The notes under the pieces were generated by a model that made no database searches, was not told where the DNA came from, and worked only from the letters and a program-made list of their open reading frames with translations. DNA of 64,000 bases from Alphaproteobacteria bacterium. GTDB taxonomy: Bacteria; Pseudomonadota; Alphaproteobacteria; ATCC43930; CGMCC-115725. The position numbers were made by a program, and so were the translations under genes. The stretch is from assembly GCA_021325525.1 (NCBI GenBank), contig JAJPHB010000032.1, forward strand, positions 28,651-92,650. The letters are read 5' to 3'. Positions 27,326 through 35,439 of this stretch are shown here, piece by piece; positions within the stretch are counted from its first letter, which is position 1, and every line of letters starts with the position of its first letter.

Positions 27326-28395
27326 CGGTCGTAGAGCTGGTAGCCGCGCAGCGAATTGCGCAGCCGGACGATCGGCCGCTCGACGAGAATGCGAATGAGG
27401 ACCGCAAGCGCGAAGCTCGCGGCGACGGTGAGGCCGAAGGCGGCGCTGTTGCCGAGATGGAGCGTGATGACGGCGAAGATCACCGAGGGATGGACGAGAT
27501 AGAGGGCGTAGGTGAGATCGCCGAGGCGCTTGTCGATGCGCTCGGCGGCGCGCGAGGCGCGCAGCGTCGTAAGTCCGACCATGAGCAGGAAGACGGTGAT
27601 GAAGATCGCCGTCGAGGCCGTCACATGAAAGGACGGGCCGGCCGCGAGCCCGCGCGCGTTGTAGCCGAAATATGCATGGACCGCGAGAAGGAAGGCGACC
27701 GCGGCGGGCAGCGAGAGGCGTGCGTCGCCGCGGGCAAGGCGGAAATAGAGGAGCGCGCCGAGGATGAAGAACGGCGCGAATTGGAAGGCACCGTAAAAGC
27801 GCGCCTGCGCGCCGCTCCTCCAGACCCAAAGATAGAGAATGAGCGATGCCGCAGCTGCGAGCGGAAGCACGGGCATCCGCGGCAGAAGGCGCGTCGTTGC
27901 GAAGGCGGCGGCGGCGAGGAGATAGAACTGACATTCGACGATGACGGCCCAGGCGACGGATATGACGAGCAGCGTGTTGCCGTGCGGAAGATAAGCGGGC
28001 AGGAGCCCCAAATTCACGGCGATGCCGAAGGGGCTCCAATCGGCGGTTTCGCCCGCCCACAGCCGGGCGGCATAGGCGACCGGTACCGCCGCGAGGTAGG
28101 CGGGATAGATCTTGAGCGCGCGGTTGAGCAGGAACTTCGTTGTCGAGCGGCGGTAGAAGATGTCGAGCGCCTCGGAGATGACGAAGCCGGAGACGACGAA
28201 GAAAAGGAGGACGCCGACATTGCCGAGGGCCAAGGGACCGACGAATCCGGGCAGGAAGCCGCTCGCATGGCTGACGAGAACGAGACTCGCCAGGAGAAAC
28301 CGGTAGGCCCCGAGGACGCGGTAGGGATGCGCCGTCACGCGCGGGACGGCGGCTGCCGTGCTCGGAGCGGCGGCGTCGAGCGCCAGCGTCTTCAT
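27322..28395 (-). CDS. OafA/YrhL-type acyltransferase, acyltransferase 3 family
   Basis: A 357-residue polytopic membrane protein with about ten hydrophobic segments. The N-terminal RFLLASLVLVSHASGF carries the catalytic His region of acyltransferase-3 proteins, followed by GVLLFFVVSGFVISEAL and RALKIYPAYLAAV with its basic residues, and YALYLVHPSVIF near the C-terminus. The family O-acetylates (or otherwise acylates) sugars of the surface glycan at the cytoplasmic membrane. The ATG at 28395 follows the dioxygenase stop by 34 bp. It lacks the SGNH domain fused in OafA itself. Confidence 0.86.
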   Translation of the reverse strand: MKTLALDAAAPSTAAAVPRVTAHPYRVLGAYRFLLASLVLVSHASGFLPGFVGPLALGNVGVLLFFVVSGFVISEALDIFYRRSTTKFLLNRALKIYPAYLAAVPVAYAARLWAGETADWSPFGIAVNLGLLPAYLPHGNTLLVISVAWAVIVECQFYLLAAAAFATTRLLPRMPVLPLAAAASLILYLWVWRSGAQARFYGAFQFAPFFILGALLYFRLARGDARLSLPAAVAFLLAVHAYFGYNARGLAAGPSFHVTASTAIFITVFLLMVGLTTLRASRAAERIDKRLGDLTYALYLVHPSVIFAVITLHLGNSAAFGLTVAASFALAVLIRILVERPIVRLRNSLRGYQLYDR

Positions 28396-28429
28396 GTCGA
28401 CCCGAGGAGCCGGCTCATCGCGCTGTTCA

Positions 28430-29272
28430 TCAATATCGCGGCGTAATGGCGGCGCGCTGCGCCGGAGAGAGCGCCGGCACCGCGGCGATGAAGGCGGCGC
28501 GGTCGAAGAGCGGCGCGCACCATTGCGGCGACAACGGCCGCGCCGAGTTGTAGCAGAAAAAGAGCGCGAGGCGGTCTGCGGTCGCGGCGATGCGGCCGCG
28601 GTGATAGACGCGGCAGGTATCGACGAAAACCGCGGTGCCGCGCTTGCCGGTGCAGCATCGCCAGCGCGCCGGCGGCACGAGCCGGGCCATCGCGGCATCG
28701 CTCGCGCGCGAGCCGTCGTGCGGAACGCGCCAGGACGCCGGCGTCAGCGGCCGCGGAATGAACTCGAACGGCCCGCCGTTTTCGTCCACATCGTTCAGAT
28801 AGACGATGATCTTGAGGATTCGGTTGTCCTCATTGTCGCGATGCAGAAGACGCGTCTCGACCTTGTCGCCGCCGACGATGTCGCGCCGCACGGTCAAGCC
28901 GCGATAGACGATTGGGAGCCCGATATAGTTTTCGGCGATGGCCAGCAGCCGCTCGTCGAGCCCCCAGCGGATGAGGTCGGGATAGCGCCCGATTTCCTCG
29001 GCCGCCGCCTGCACGCCGAAGCCGCCCTTGACCGGGGCGCGTCCTGCCATCGCCCGCTGCAAGGCATCGCCCGCCGCCAGCATCGCCGCGGTTCCGGGGA
29101 TCGCGAGATCCTCGAGGGACGTGGCCGCCCCGCCCTCGCCTTCGATGCGCCGTACCAGCGCGGCGTCCGCGGCCGAAAGGGCCGGCAATGCCGCGCGATG
29201 GCGCCGTCGCCGGTCCCAGTAGACGAGATTCCAGCGCTGCTCGTTCGCGTGCTGACGCAGATCCTGCATCAT
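28430..29272 (-). CDS. Phytanoyl-CoA dioxygenase (PhyH)-like Fe(II)/2OG oxygenase 1
   Basis: A 280-residue 2-oxoglutarate/iron-dependent dioxygenase-like protein. The metal triad is visible as HRD in RLLHRDNEDNRILKIIVYL and the distal His in VYHRG, with an Arg (AATADRLALFF) to bind 2-oxoglutarate. Such proteins hydroxylate small organic substrates or sugars. The start is placed at the ATG 29272, preceded by GAGGGG; a TTG overlapping the neuC stop at 29287 is an alternative. Two paralogues (46546-47385 and 53167-54009) have almost the same length, suggesting several hydroxylations of the glycan precursor. Confidence 0.75.
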   Translation of the reverse strand: MMQDLRQHANEQRWNLVYWDRRRRHRAALPALSAADAALVRRIEGEGGAATSLEDLAIPGTAAMLAAGDALQRAMAGRAPVKGGFGVQAAAEEIGRYPDLIRWGLDERLLAIAENYIGLPIVYRGLTVRRDIVGGDKVETRLLHRDNEDNRILKIIVYLNDVDENGGPFEFIPRPLTPASWRVPHDGSRASDAAMARLVPPARWRCCTGKRGTAVFVDTCRVYHRGRIAATADRLALFFCYNSARPLSPQWCAPLFDRAAFIAAVPALSPAQRAAITPRY

Positions 29273-29283
29273 GGCGCCGCCCC

Positions 29284-30438
29284 TCAATAGGTGATGCGCT
29301 TCTGGATGTCGATGCGGCCGGTTGCGGCCAGCACCTCGGCGATGCGGCGGCCGGCCTCGCCATCGCCATAGATGGTGTCGGACGGGTAGCGGCGCTGCGC
29401 CGCTTGCCGGCGGAGCGCCGCAACGATCGCATCCTTCTCGTGCGGCACGTCGAGAACGTTGCGGCCGCGCTCGCGACCGGCCTGGCGCGATCCGATGTTG
29501 ACGACGGGCGTGCCGATATAGGCGCCCTCGCGGATGCCGCTCGACGAGTTTCCGACGAGGCAGGCGGCGCGCGCCATCAGCCGGATATAGGTCTCGACCG
29601 GAAGATTCTTGAAAAAATGCATGCCCTGCGCGAGCCCGCGCTCGCGCAGCTTGCGGATGCCGCGCGCGATGTCCTCGGATCCGGCATCGGCATTGGGCCA
29701 GAGCACGATCGCGGGCAGGCCGATCTCGCGCACCGCTTCGAGAGTCGTCGTGATCTGCCGCTCGCCCTCGCCATATTCGGTCGTCACCGGATGCTGCGAG
29801 ACGAGGAGGAAGGGCGCGTCGAGATCGAGGCGGTCGCCGACGCCGAGATCGAAGATGGCGGCATCGAGCGGCGCCGTGCCGTCGCCGAGGATCTCGGCGA
29901 CGAGATCGACGCGCGGGCAGCCGACGAGGTGCACGGTCTCGGCCGGCTCGCCGAGCCGGATGATGCGCTCGCGCGCACCGCGGCTCGCCGGGAAATGGAG
30001 ATGGGCGAATTTGGTGACCGCGTGGCGGATGCTCTCGTCGATGGTGCCCGAGACCTCGCCGCCCATCGTATGCGCGATCGGAATGTTCATATAGGCGGCC
30101 GCCAAGGTCGTCGCCATCGTCTCGAAGCGGTCGCCGACGGTGAGGACGATGTCGGGCGCGAGCGTCGCGAAGACGGTCGGCAGTTCGAGGAGGCCGAGGC
30201 CGGTCGATTTCGCCATGGTGACCGGCGTCTCGCCCTCGATCAGCATGTGCACCTTGGCGGCGATGGCGAAGCCGTCGCGCTCGATGAGCCGCGCGACGGC
30301 GCCATACCGGTCGAGCAGCGCCGAGGCGCCGGCGACGATCTGCAGCGATAGCTCCGGATGCGCCGCGATGGCGCGCAGCGCCGATTTGATGCTGCTGTAA
30401 TTGGCCCTGGAGCCGATGACGACGCAGATCTTCTTCAC
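29284..30438 (-). CDS. neuC: UDP-N-acetylglucosamine 2-epimerase, hydrolysing (NeuC/LegG type)
   Basis: A 384-residue enzyme that epimerises and hydrolyses a UDP-HexNAc-type sugar, releasing the ManNAc-like precursor for nonulosonate synthesis. The N-terminus is KKICVVIGSRANYSSIKSAL. The catalytic region holds VLTVGDRFETMATTLAA and HTMGGEVSGTIDESIRHAVTK, and the C-terminal GNSSSGIREGAYIGTPVVNI is typical of NeuC/LegG. The GTG at 30438 is preferred: the protein then begins VKKICVV, as family members do, and GAGCGA lies upstream. An in-frame ATG at 30468 would run into the operator of the divergent plus-strand gene. It is the first minus-strand gene left of a plus-strand insertion. Confidence 0.88.
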   Translation of the reverse strand: MKKICVVIGSRANYSSIKSALRAIAAHPELSLQIVAGASALLDRYGAVARLIERDGFAIAAKVHMLIEGETPVTMAKSTGLGLLELPTVFATLAPDIVLTVGDRFETMATTLAAAYMNIPIAHTMGGEVSGTIDESIRHAVTKFAHLHFPASRGARERIIRLGEPAETVHLVGCPRVDLVAEILGDGTAPLDAAIFDLGVGDRLDLDAPFLLVSQHPVTTEYGEGERQITTTLEAVREIGLPAIVLWPNADAGSEDIARGIRKLRERGLAQGMHFFKNLPVETYIRLMARAACLVGNSSSGIREGAYIGTPVVNIGSRQAGRERGRNVLDVPHEKDAIVAALRRQAAQRRYPSDTIYGDGEAGRRIAEVLAATGRIDIQKRITY

Positions 30439-30463
30439 GCGATGCTCGCTCTCATCTAGTATG

Positions 30464-30481
30464 TGCATGTGCTTTGCATGT
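30464..30481. promoter_or_regulatory. Direct-repeat operator-like site before the RHH gene
   Basis: The heptamer TGCATGT occurs twice (30464-30470 and 30475-30481), start to start 11 bp, about one helical turn, directly upstream of the ribbon-helix-helix gene. A weak TAGTAT -10 box (30457-30462), with TTCACG 17 bp further upstream, would put the repeats just downstream of the -10. Autoregulation by the RHH protein is inferred from the family habit of binding short repeated boxes. Confidence 0.4.
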
Positions 30482-30495
30482 TAAGGAAAGAAGAT

Positions 30496-30774
30496 ATGGC
30501 GCTTGCGACGGAGCGCGTCGTTGTCCTTATGACCAAACCCGAGCGGCGAGCTTTGGAAGCCAAGGCGCGGCGCATAAGGACCTCGACGGCGGAGCTCGTT
30601 CGCCGCTCGATCGCGGCATTCGATCCCGAGGCCGACGAGGCCGAGATTGAAAGCTTGCTCGACGCCCTGACGCGCTCTCATCAGGCGACCCTGGCCGCTC
30701 TCGACAAGGCCGAGCGGGAATTGGCCGAGACGCGGAAGCAGATCGCCGAGCGGATGGCCGCGAGAAATCCGTGA
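30496..30774 (+). CDS. Ribbon-helix-helix DNA-binding protein
   Basis: A 92-residue protein. Residues 5-13 (TERVVVLMT) form the expected beta strand, 14-28 (PERRALEAKARRIRTS) helix A and 29-40 (TAELVRRSIAAF) helix B of a MetJ/Arc/CopG-type ribbon-helix-helix. Residues 45-90 are a charged heptad-like helix (LLDALTRSHQATLAALDKAERELAETRKQIAER) that could bind the partner. The ATG at 30496 follows a GGAAAGAAG ribosome binding site; an upstream ATG at 30463 lies inside the repeated operator. It runs opposite to the surrounding polysaccharide genes and is co-translated with the next gene. It might be an antitoxin-like repressor, but that role is inferred. Confidence 0.65.
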   Translation: MALATERVVVLMTKPERRALEAKARRIRTSTAELVRRSIAAFDPEADEAEIESLLDALTRSHQATLAALDKAERELAETRKQIAERMAARNP

Positions 30775-30992
30775 GCATCACCGATCGAGTCCTCGAGGCG
30801 CTGAGAGCCGCCATCTTGCTCGAAGCGCGAGTCGGCTCTCTCGCTGAGAACGTCGGCCAGTTGGCGCGCGATGTCCGAGACATCGACAAACGCCTCATAC
30901 GCCTCGAGTCGCTCATCGAGTTCGGCTCTCGCCGCGGGGGCGCTGCTCGCCGCACAGACGCCCGGCTGCCGATAGAGAAGCGTGGAGAATAG
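30771..30992 (+). CDS. Small coiled-coil protein, partner of RHH protein
   Basis: A 73-residue protein with a GTG start at 30771 overlapping the RHH stop (GTGA). Residues 3-50 form one long amphipathic helix (ITDRVLEALRAAILLEARVG, then QLARDVRDIDKRLIRLESLIE) with Leu/Ile/Val at heptad spacing, followed by a basic tail. No catalytic residues or known toxin fold are visible. I do not recognise the family. It ends 8 bp before the convergent stop of the neuB gene. Tight coupling with an RHH gene suggests a functional pair. Confidence 0.55.
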   Translation: MSITDRVLEALRAAILLEARVGSLAENVGQLARDVRDIDKRLIRLESLIEFGSRRGGAARRTDARLPIEKRGE

Positions 30993-31000
30993 TTCGGCCA

Positions 31001-32035
31001 TCACGCGAAATCGGCTTCGCTGAATTTGTGGTCCCGCGGCACGGCGCGGCGGAGGCGGCGGCCGATGACGGCGCGGTGCTCCGAGACCGGAATGCCGTCG
31101 CCCGGTTTCTTGAAGGCGAGATCGCCGGCCGCGAGAACCGCGCCCGCGGCGAGCGGGCGTGAGGCGACGATGCTCTTCTCGAAGACGCGCTTCATCTCGC
31201 CGTAAGGTTCGAGATCGTCCTTGTCGACGGGATGAGCCAGCATCCTCCGGACCTCGTCCAGTTGTCGCGCCAGCGCGGCGAAATCGGCGGGCTCCATGGC
31301 GTTGGCCGCATCCGAACCGTACATGAGCCGCGAGAAGGTCAGATGCTTCTCCACCGTGCGCGCGCCGAGCGCGACGGCGGCCAGCGCCGCCGCGGGCCCT
31401 GTCGAATGGTCGGAGAAGCCGACCGGCACGCCGTAGCGGATGCGCATCTCGCCGATCACATTGAGGCCGACGCGCTCGGGCGGGCAGGGATAGGCCGAGC
31501 TGCACTGCATCACCATGAGCGGGCCGCCGCGGCGCAGCACGGCGACGGCGGCGTCGAGCTCGGCCCAGGAGCTCATGCCGGAGGACAGGAGCGCGGGTTT
31601 GCCGGTGGCGGCGACGCGCTCCAAGAGCGGCAGGTTCGTCACCTCGCCCGATGGAATCTTGTAGGCGCCGGCGCCGATCGCTTCGAGGAGATCGACGGCT
31701 TCGATGCTGAAGGGCGAGGAGAGAAAGGTGACGCCCGCGCTGGCGCAAGCTGCCTTCAGCCCCGCCCATTGCTCGCGGCTGAAGGCGGTCCGCTTGAAGT
31801 AGGCAAAGCGCGGCTCGCCGGTGAAATAGGCCGGCGCCGGGGCATCGGTCAGCGTCTCGGCCTCGGCGATATGCGTCTGGAACTTGACGGCGTCGGCGCC
31901 GCATCGCGCCGCCGTCTCGATCAGCTTCACCGCATTCCCGTAGGAACCGTCATGCACCGAGCCGATCTCGGCGATGAGGAAGGGAAACGGCTCCGCCCTG
32001 CCGTCAGGCCCAGGCGACGATGTCGGGAATGTCAT
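31001..32035 (-). CDS. neuB: N-acetylneuraminate/legionaminate synthase-like enzyme 1
   Basis: A 344-residue NeuB-family enzyme that condenses a hexose with phosphoenolpyruvate to a nine-carbon nonulosonic acid. The barrel shows LIAEIGSVHDGSYGNAVKLI, ADAVKFQTHIAEAETL, LSSPFSIEAVDLLEAI, YKIPSGEVTNLPLLE and the signature SDHSTGPAAALAAVALGARTVEKHLTF. The C-terminal SAF/AFP-like lid spans about residues 285-344. The ATG at 32035 overlaps the upstream gene by 32 bp, so a later start could be used. Its stop is 8 bp from the convergent plus-strand gene. A second neuB lies at 60311-61318. Confidence 0.88.
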   Translation of the reverse strand: MTFPTSSPGPDGRAEPFPFLIAEIGSVHDGSYGNAVKLIETAARCGADAVKFQTHIAEAETLTDAPAPAYFTGEPRFAYFKRTAFSREQWAGLKAACASAGVTFLSSPFSIEAVDLLEAIGAGAYKIPSGEVTNLPLLERVAATGKPALLSSGMSSWAELDAAVAVLRRGGPLMVMQCSSAYPCPPERVGLNVIGEMRIRYGVPVGFSDHSTGPAAALAAVALGARTVEKHLTFSRLMYGSDAANAMEPADFAALARQLDEVRRMLAHPVDKDDLEPYGEMKRVFEKSIVASRPLAAGAVLAAGDLAFKKPGDGIPVSEHRAVIGRRLRRAVPRDHKFSEADFA

Positions 32036-32918
32036 GTTTCACCGTGAAGGGGCTGGCATGCGGCACGAACCCGTCTTCGCAATCGTCGATCCGCTCGATT
32101 CGCGCGAAGACCTCGCGCAGGAGGGCGACGAACTGGACCTCGCTCGGATGAATGTTGTGGAAGGGGTTGGCGGGCTTGCGCTCGATCTCGTTGCTGAAGA
32201 GCGCGAAGCCGCCCGGCCGGAGCAGATTGCGGATCTGCCGAAGCGCCGCCGTGATATCGCAGGAATGGTTGAGAATATGGAAGGTGAAAACCGCGTCGTA
32301 AGGACCGGTCGCCAAAAACGGCCCGTCGAGGACGCCGTTGATATCGCCATCGAGCGCGGTGAATTGCGGCAGCGCCTCCTGCGTGTAGCGCAAGCAGACG
32401 GCGGACATGTCGAGCCCGGCCGTTGCGGCGCCAAAGCGGTCCGCGACAAAGCGCGGCGCGGCGCCGAACCAGACGCGCAGGAAGAGCGCCGATGCGATGT
32501 TGGGGCGCTCGACAGCGAAAAACGCGTTCCAGCGTTCGAGCCGGCGGCCGAAGTGGCGCGCATTGAAGGCGGCGACGTGCTCTGCCGGCGGCGGATAGGC
32601 GGCGTAAGCCGTCTCGCTCGTCAGCGCATCCTTGCCGAGCGCGTTCAGCGCCTTCAGATGCTCGGGGCCAAGGCGGTTGAAATCCTGATAGAGGCCACAG
32701 ATGACGCAGTAGCCGTTCTGCTTCATCAAGAAGGCGCGACGCAAAGCGGGTTCGAGCTTCGCCGGATCGAAATCGGGAACGACCCGGGTCGGCACCACAT
32801 AAGCCTCCTCGCCGCCGCAATGAATGCAAGGCTTCACCGTGCGCTCGAGCCGTGCCGCGGCAGCGCCGCGCCGCCAGCGCGCAGAAGTGAGCGCAGCCAA
32901 GGCAGCGCCCAGGGTCAT
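32004..32918 (-). CDS. Methyltransferase-like protein with N-terminal zinc motif
   Basis: A 304-residue protein. Residues 31-34 (CIHC) and about 71-74 (CVIC) give two CxxC pairs likely to bind zinc. The C-terminal half has LYQDF, then DAVFTFHILNHSCDITAAL and NLLRPGGFALFSNE, the strand-4/5 part of a class I methyltransferase. The glycine-rich motif I is not obvious (APRFVADRFGAATAGLDMS), so SAM binding is uncertain. It is coupled to the FkbM gene upstream by ATGA. A sugar methyltransferase or a degenerate, regulatory copy are both possible. Confidence 0.6.
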   Translation of the reverse strand: MTLGAALAALTSARWRRGAAAARLERTVKPCIHCGGEEAYVVPTRVVPDFDPAKLEPALRRAFLMKQNGYCVICGLYQDFNRLGPEHLKALNALGKDALTSETAYAAYPPPAEHVAAFNARHFGRRLERWNAFFAVERPNIASALFLRVWFGAAPRFVADRFGAATAGLDMSAVCLRYTQEALPQFTALDGDINGVLDGPFLATGPYDAVFTFHILNHSCDITAALRQIRNLLRPGGFALFSNEIERKPANPFHNIHPSEVQFVALLREVFARIERIDDCEDGFVPHASPFTVKHDIPDIVAWA

Positions 32919-33964
32919 CGGCCCGCCCCTGCAAGGCGCCGCAGCGCGAGGCCGAGGCCGCCGACGCGGCGATAGGCATTGGCCGGCAAGTTCTTCCAGG
33001 TCTCGGTCAAGCGGCGCGCCAGCGGGACGCGCCGCAGCGCCGTCTCGATGGCGCCGATCTCCCGCGGCGGGAGAAGGGCCGCGTCGCGCAGCAGCGAGAC
33101 GGCGAAGGAGTGGAAGCTGAGCGCCAGATGCACCGCGGCGAGGCGTTGCAGTTCCGTCGCCGCGAGTTGGATGCGGTCGGGATCGAGGGTGAAATAGGCA
33201 TCGCCTCCGTAAATCGGGCGGCGGTCGTTCTCTTCCGGGATCGCCGTGGGATCGCGGCTGTAGCGGCGGCCATGCGCGTCGAAATCGAGAAGGCGAAACC
33301 CGCGCTCGGCGAGATGGATCTGCTGATCGCCGAGGCTCGGATGCTCGGCATAGAAGGGCGCGAGGTTGAATTCGCTGAGGATGAAGAGAATGCGGTGCCG
33401 CGCCAGCAGCGCTTCGGCGCCGCGCAGGACGCGCAGCTCGCCGCCTTCGACATCGATTTTGAGAAAATCGACGATATGGTCCGGGGCGAGCAGAGCATCG
33501 AGCCGACGGCACGCGACGGGCACCGTCTGGCGCACGGCGAAATGGCGGTCGTACATCGACTGCCCGCCGTCCTTGTTGATCCGGCCGCGATACATGCGCC
33601 CGGCAATGCGCGGATCGGCCTGCCCCATCATCGTCGCTGCGCCGACACCGGCGGTGATGTAGAACGGCCGCTCCTCCTCGCGGTCCCAGAGCGCGCAATC
33701 GAAGAATGACTCCTTGCGGAAGCGTGGCATCGCCACGCCGCCGAGAATGGCGTCGGTCCGCCGTCCGACCAGCTTCGCGTGCTCTTCCTTGTTCGGCTCG
33801 AAGCCGATGAGCTCGGCATGACGCGCGTAGCTGGCGGGCAGGCGGAACATGCCGTTGCGCGCCCCGACATCGACGACGCTGAGCGTCGCGCCGCCGAGCG
33901 GCGCCAGCACCGTCTCGGCGATGCTGCGGCCGCCGGGGAGGCGAAGATCGAGGGCGTTCGGCAC
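32915..33964 (-). CDS. FkbM-family methyltransferase 1
   Basis: A 349-residue FkbM-type SAM-dependent methyltransferase. SVVDVGARNGMFRLPASY is motif I, then IGFEPNKEEH, and the FkbM hallmark VDFLKIDVEGGELRVLRGAE at about residues 155-175. Family members methylate hydroxyls, often on sugars. The start is a GTG at 33964, 11 bp after the upstream stop, because translation in this frame before that lies in the upstream gene. An ATG 37 codons later would remove motif I. Coupled to the downstream gene by ATGA. Confidence 0.8.
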   Translation of the reverse strand: MPNALDLRLPGGRSIAETVLAPLGGATLSVVDVGARNGMFRLPASYARHAELIGFEPNKEEHAKLVGRRTDAILGGVAMPRFRKESFFDCALWDREEERPFYITAGVGAATMMGQADPRIAGRMYRGRINKDGGQSMYDRHFAVRQTVPVACRRLDALLAPDHIVDFLKIDVEGGELRVLRGAEALLARHRILFILSEFNLAPFYAEHPSLGDQQIHLAERGFRLLDFDAHGRRYSRDPTAIPEENDRRPIYGGDAYFTLDPDRIQLAATELQRLAAVHLALSFHSFAVSLLRDAALLPPREIGAIETALRRVPLARRLTETWKNLPANAYRRVGGLGLALRRLAGAGR

Positions 33965-33975
33965 CGCTGGTTCCG

Positions 33976-35439
33976 CTACTCGCCCGCGATCCCGGCGGCG
34001 ACAAGGCCGGCCGACATCGGTCGGGCCGCCGCGAAAAACCGCTGCTCGACCGCCTCGCGAATGCGCCTGCAGGCGAGCGCCTCTGCGCCCTGCGGCGGGG
34101 ACAGCGGACGGCGCATCGCTTCGGCGAGCCGATCCCCGAGCTCGGCCACGGAATAGGCGTAGAGGGCATCCGGCATGCGAAAAAGCGCGGCGCGTGGCGC
34201 GCCCTCGCGGGTCATGCCGTCGTGATCCATGATGACGAGCGGCTTGCCGAAGATTGCGGCGAGCAGATTGGTCGAGCAGCAATGCGAGACGACGAAGCGG
34301 CAGTAGGGATAGAGCTCGTGGATCGATGGCACATCGACGACCTTGAAGCCGGGCGTCGCCTCGACGAAGCGGTAGTCCTGCTTGCGGCAAAGCGGATGGA
34401 GCGACAGCACGACTTTCATGCCGGTCGCCCGCAGCGCCGCCATATGCTCATGGAAGCGCCGCCAATGCGTGGCGGCCGGAACGTAGCTGTGCTCGAGGCC
34501 GGGCTCGACATTGTAGAGAATGAAGGGCTCGTCCACGGCGAGCCCGAGCTGGGCGAAGAGCGCGGCGCGGTGCTTCGCATCGCCGAGCTTCGCCACGATC
34601 TCGTCCAGCACCGGCATGCCAGCGACGACGATCTTCGCCGGATCGTAACGCGCCTCGAGCAACATGCGGCGTGAGAATTCGGAGAAGACGAAGACCGCAT
34701 CGTAGCGCTCGGAGGGCCGCTGCCAGATATTGCGTTCGACGAGGCCGCGCAGCTTGGCGGCGAGGGTGCGGACCGGGTCCCAATAGAAAATAGTCACGCC
34801 GTCGCGGGTGCGCGTCCAGTGGGGGAAGAGACGGGCAATCGCGCGATTGATCCAATCGTAGTCGCGGCGGATGTAGTTGCCGGCCATGCCATGCGCGAGA
34901 TGTGTGAATTTGCCGCCGATATTGTTGGGCTCGCCGAGATAGGGAGAGAAGGAGAGGCAACAATAGGGAAGTCGCTTGCGGTTGCACCAGAGGGCAAAGC
35001 CGTTGTCGAAGGAGCCAGCCGCCTGCCACGGCCCGCCGAAGACGATGTCGGGCGCGATCGCCGTCAAGAATTGTCGCGCATAACGTTTGGCGAGCCCGGC
35101 GCGGTGAAAGGCGACGATGCCCTCGGCGAGGCGCCGTGGCGCGTGCAGACGGCGTCGCATGAAGCCGGGGAGCCGCGCCGAGCGTGCCCGCGGCGGCGGC
35201 GGCGCCTCGCCCGCCGCCGCCGCGGCCGGCGCCTGATGATCGCCGTAATTGAGCGGCGGCGGGACCTCGTCGACTGCCATGCCGAGCGCTCGGCACTCCG
35301 CCGCCACGGCGGCGGCGGACGGTCCCGACCAGCCGATGAGGATATGGACCCGCCAGCCCTCGGCGGCGAAATGCCGAGGCACCGGGTGCATCTCCTTCCA
35401 GTAATGGAAGATGGAGAAGACGAAGAGCGCGGTCCGCAT
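33976..35439 (-). CDS. GT-B-like glycosyltransferase, capsule type
   Basis: A 487-residue protein. The N-terminal half begins ALFVFSIFHYWKEMHPVPRH, typical of a GT-B first Rossmann domain, with a Pro/Ala-rich loop at about residues 65-90. The second half shows KIVVAGMPVLDEIV, DEPFILYNVEPGLEH, VVLSLHPLCRKQDYRF and VVSHCCSTNLLAAIFGKPLVIM. The last resembles the nucleotide-binding end of the epimerase/glycerophosphotransferase-like GT-B proteins. The ATG at 35439 overlaps the upstream stop as TGATG. The donor sugar is unknown; the family call is by overall pattern rather than one diagnostic motif. Confidence 0.6.
   Translation of the reverse strand: MRTALFVFSIFHYWKEMHPVPRHFAAEGWRVHILIGWSGPSAAAVAAECRALGMAVDEVPPPLNYGDHQAPAAAAAGEAPPPPRARSARLPGFMRRRLHAPRRLAEGIVAFHRAGLAKRYARQFLTAIAPDIVFGGPWQAAGSFDNGFALWCNRKRLPYCCLSFSPYLGEPNNIGGKFTHLAHGMAGNYIRRDYDWINRAIARLFPHWTRTRDGVTIFYWDPVRTLAAKLRGLVERNIWQRPSERYDAVFVFSEFSRRMLLEARYDPAKIVVAGMPVLDEIVAKLGDAKHRAALFAQLGLAVDEPFILYNVEPGLEHSYVPAATHWRRFHEHMAALRATGMKVVLSLHPLCRKQDYRFVEATPGFKVVDVPSIHELYPYCRFVVSHCCSTNLLAAIFGKPLVIMDHDGMTREGAPRAALFRMPDALYAYSVAELGDRLAEAMRRPLSPPQGAEALACRRIREAVEQRFFAAARPMSAGLVAAGIAGE

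Noticed and set aside
30463..30495. ATG at 30463 as the start of the RHH gene
   Set aside because: It lies within the repeated TGCATGT sites and adds residues not expected before the beta strand; the ATG at 30496 has a good ribosome binding site.
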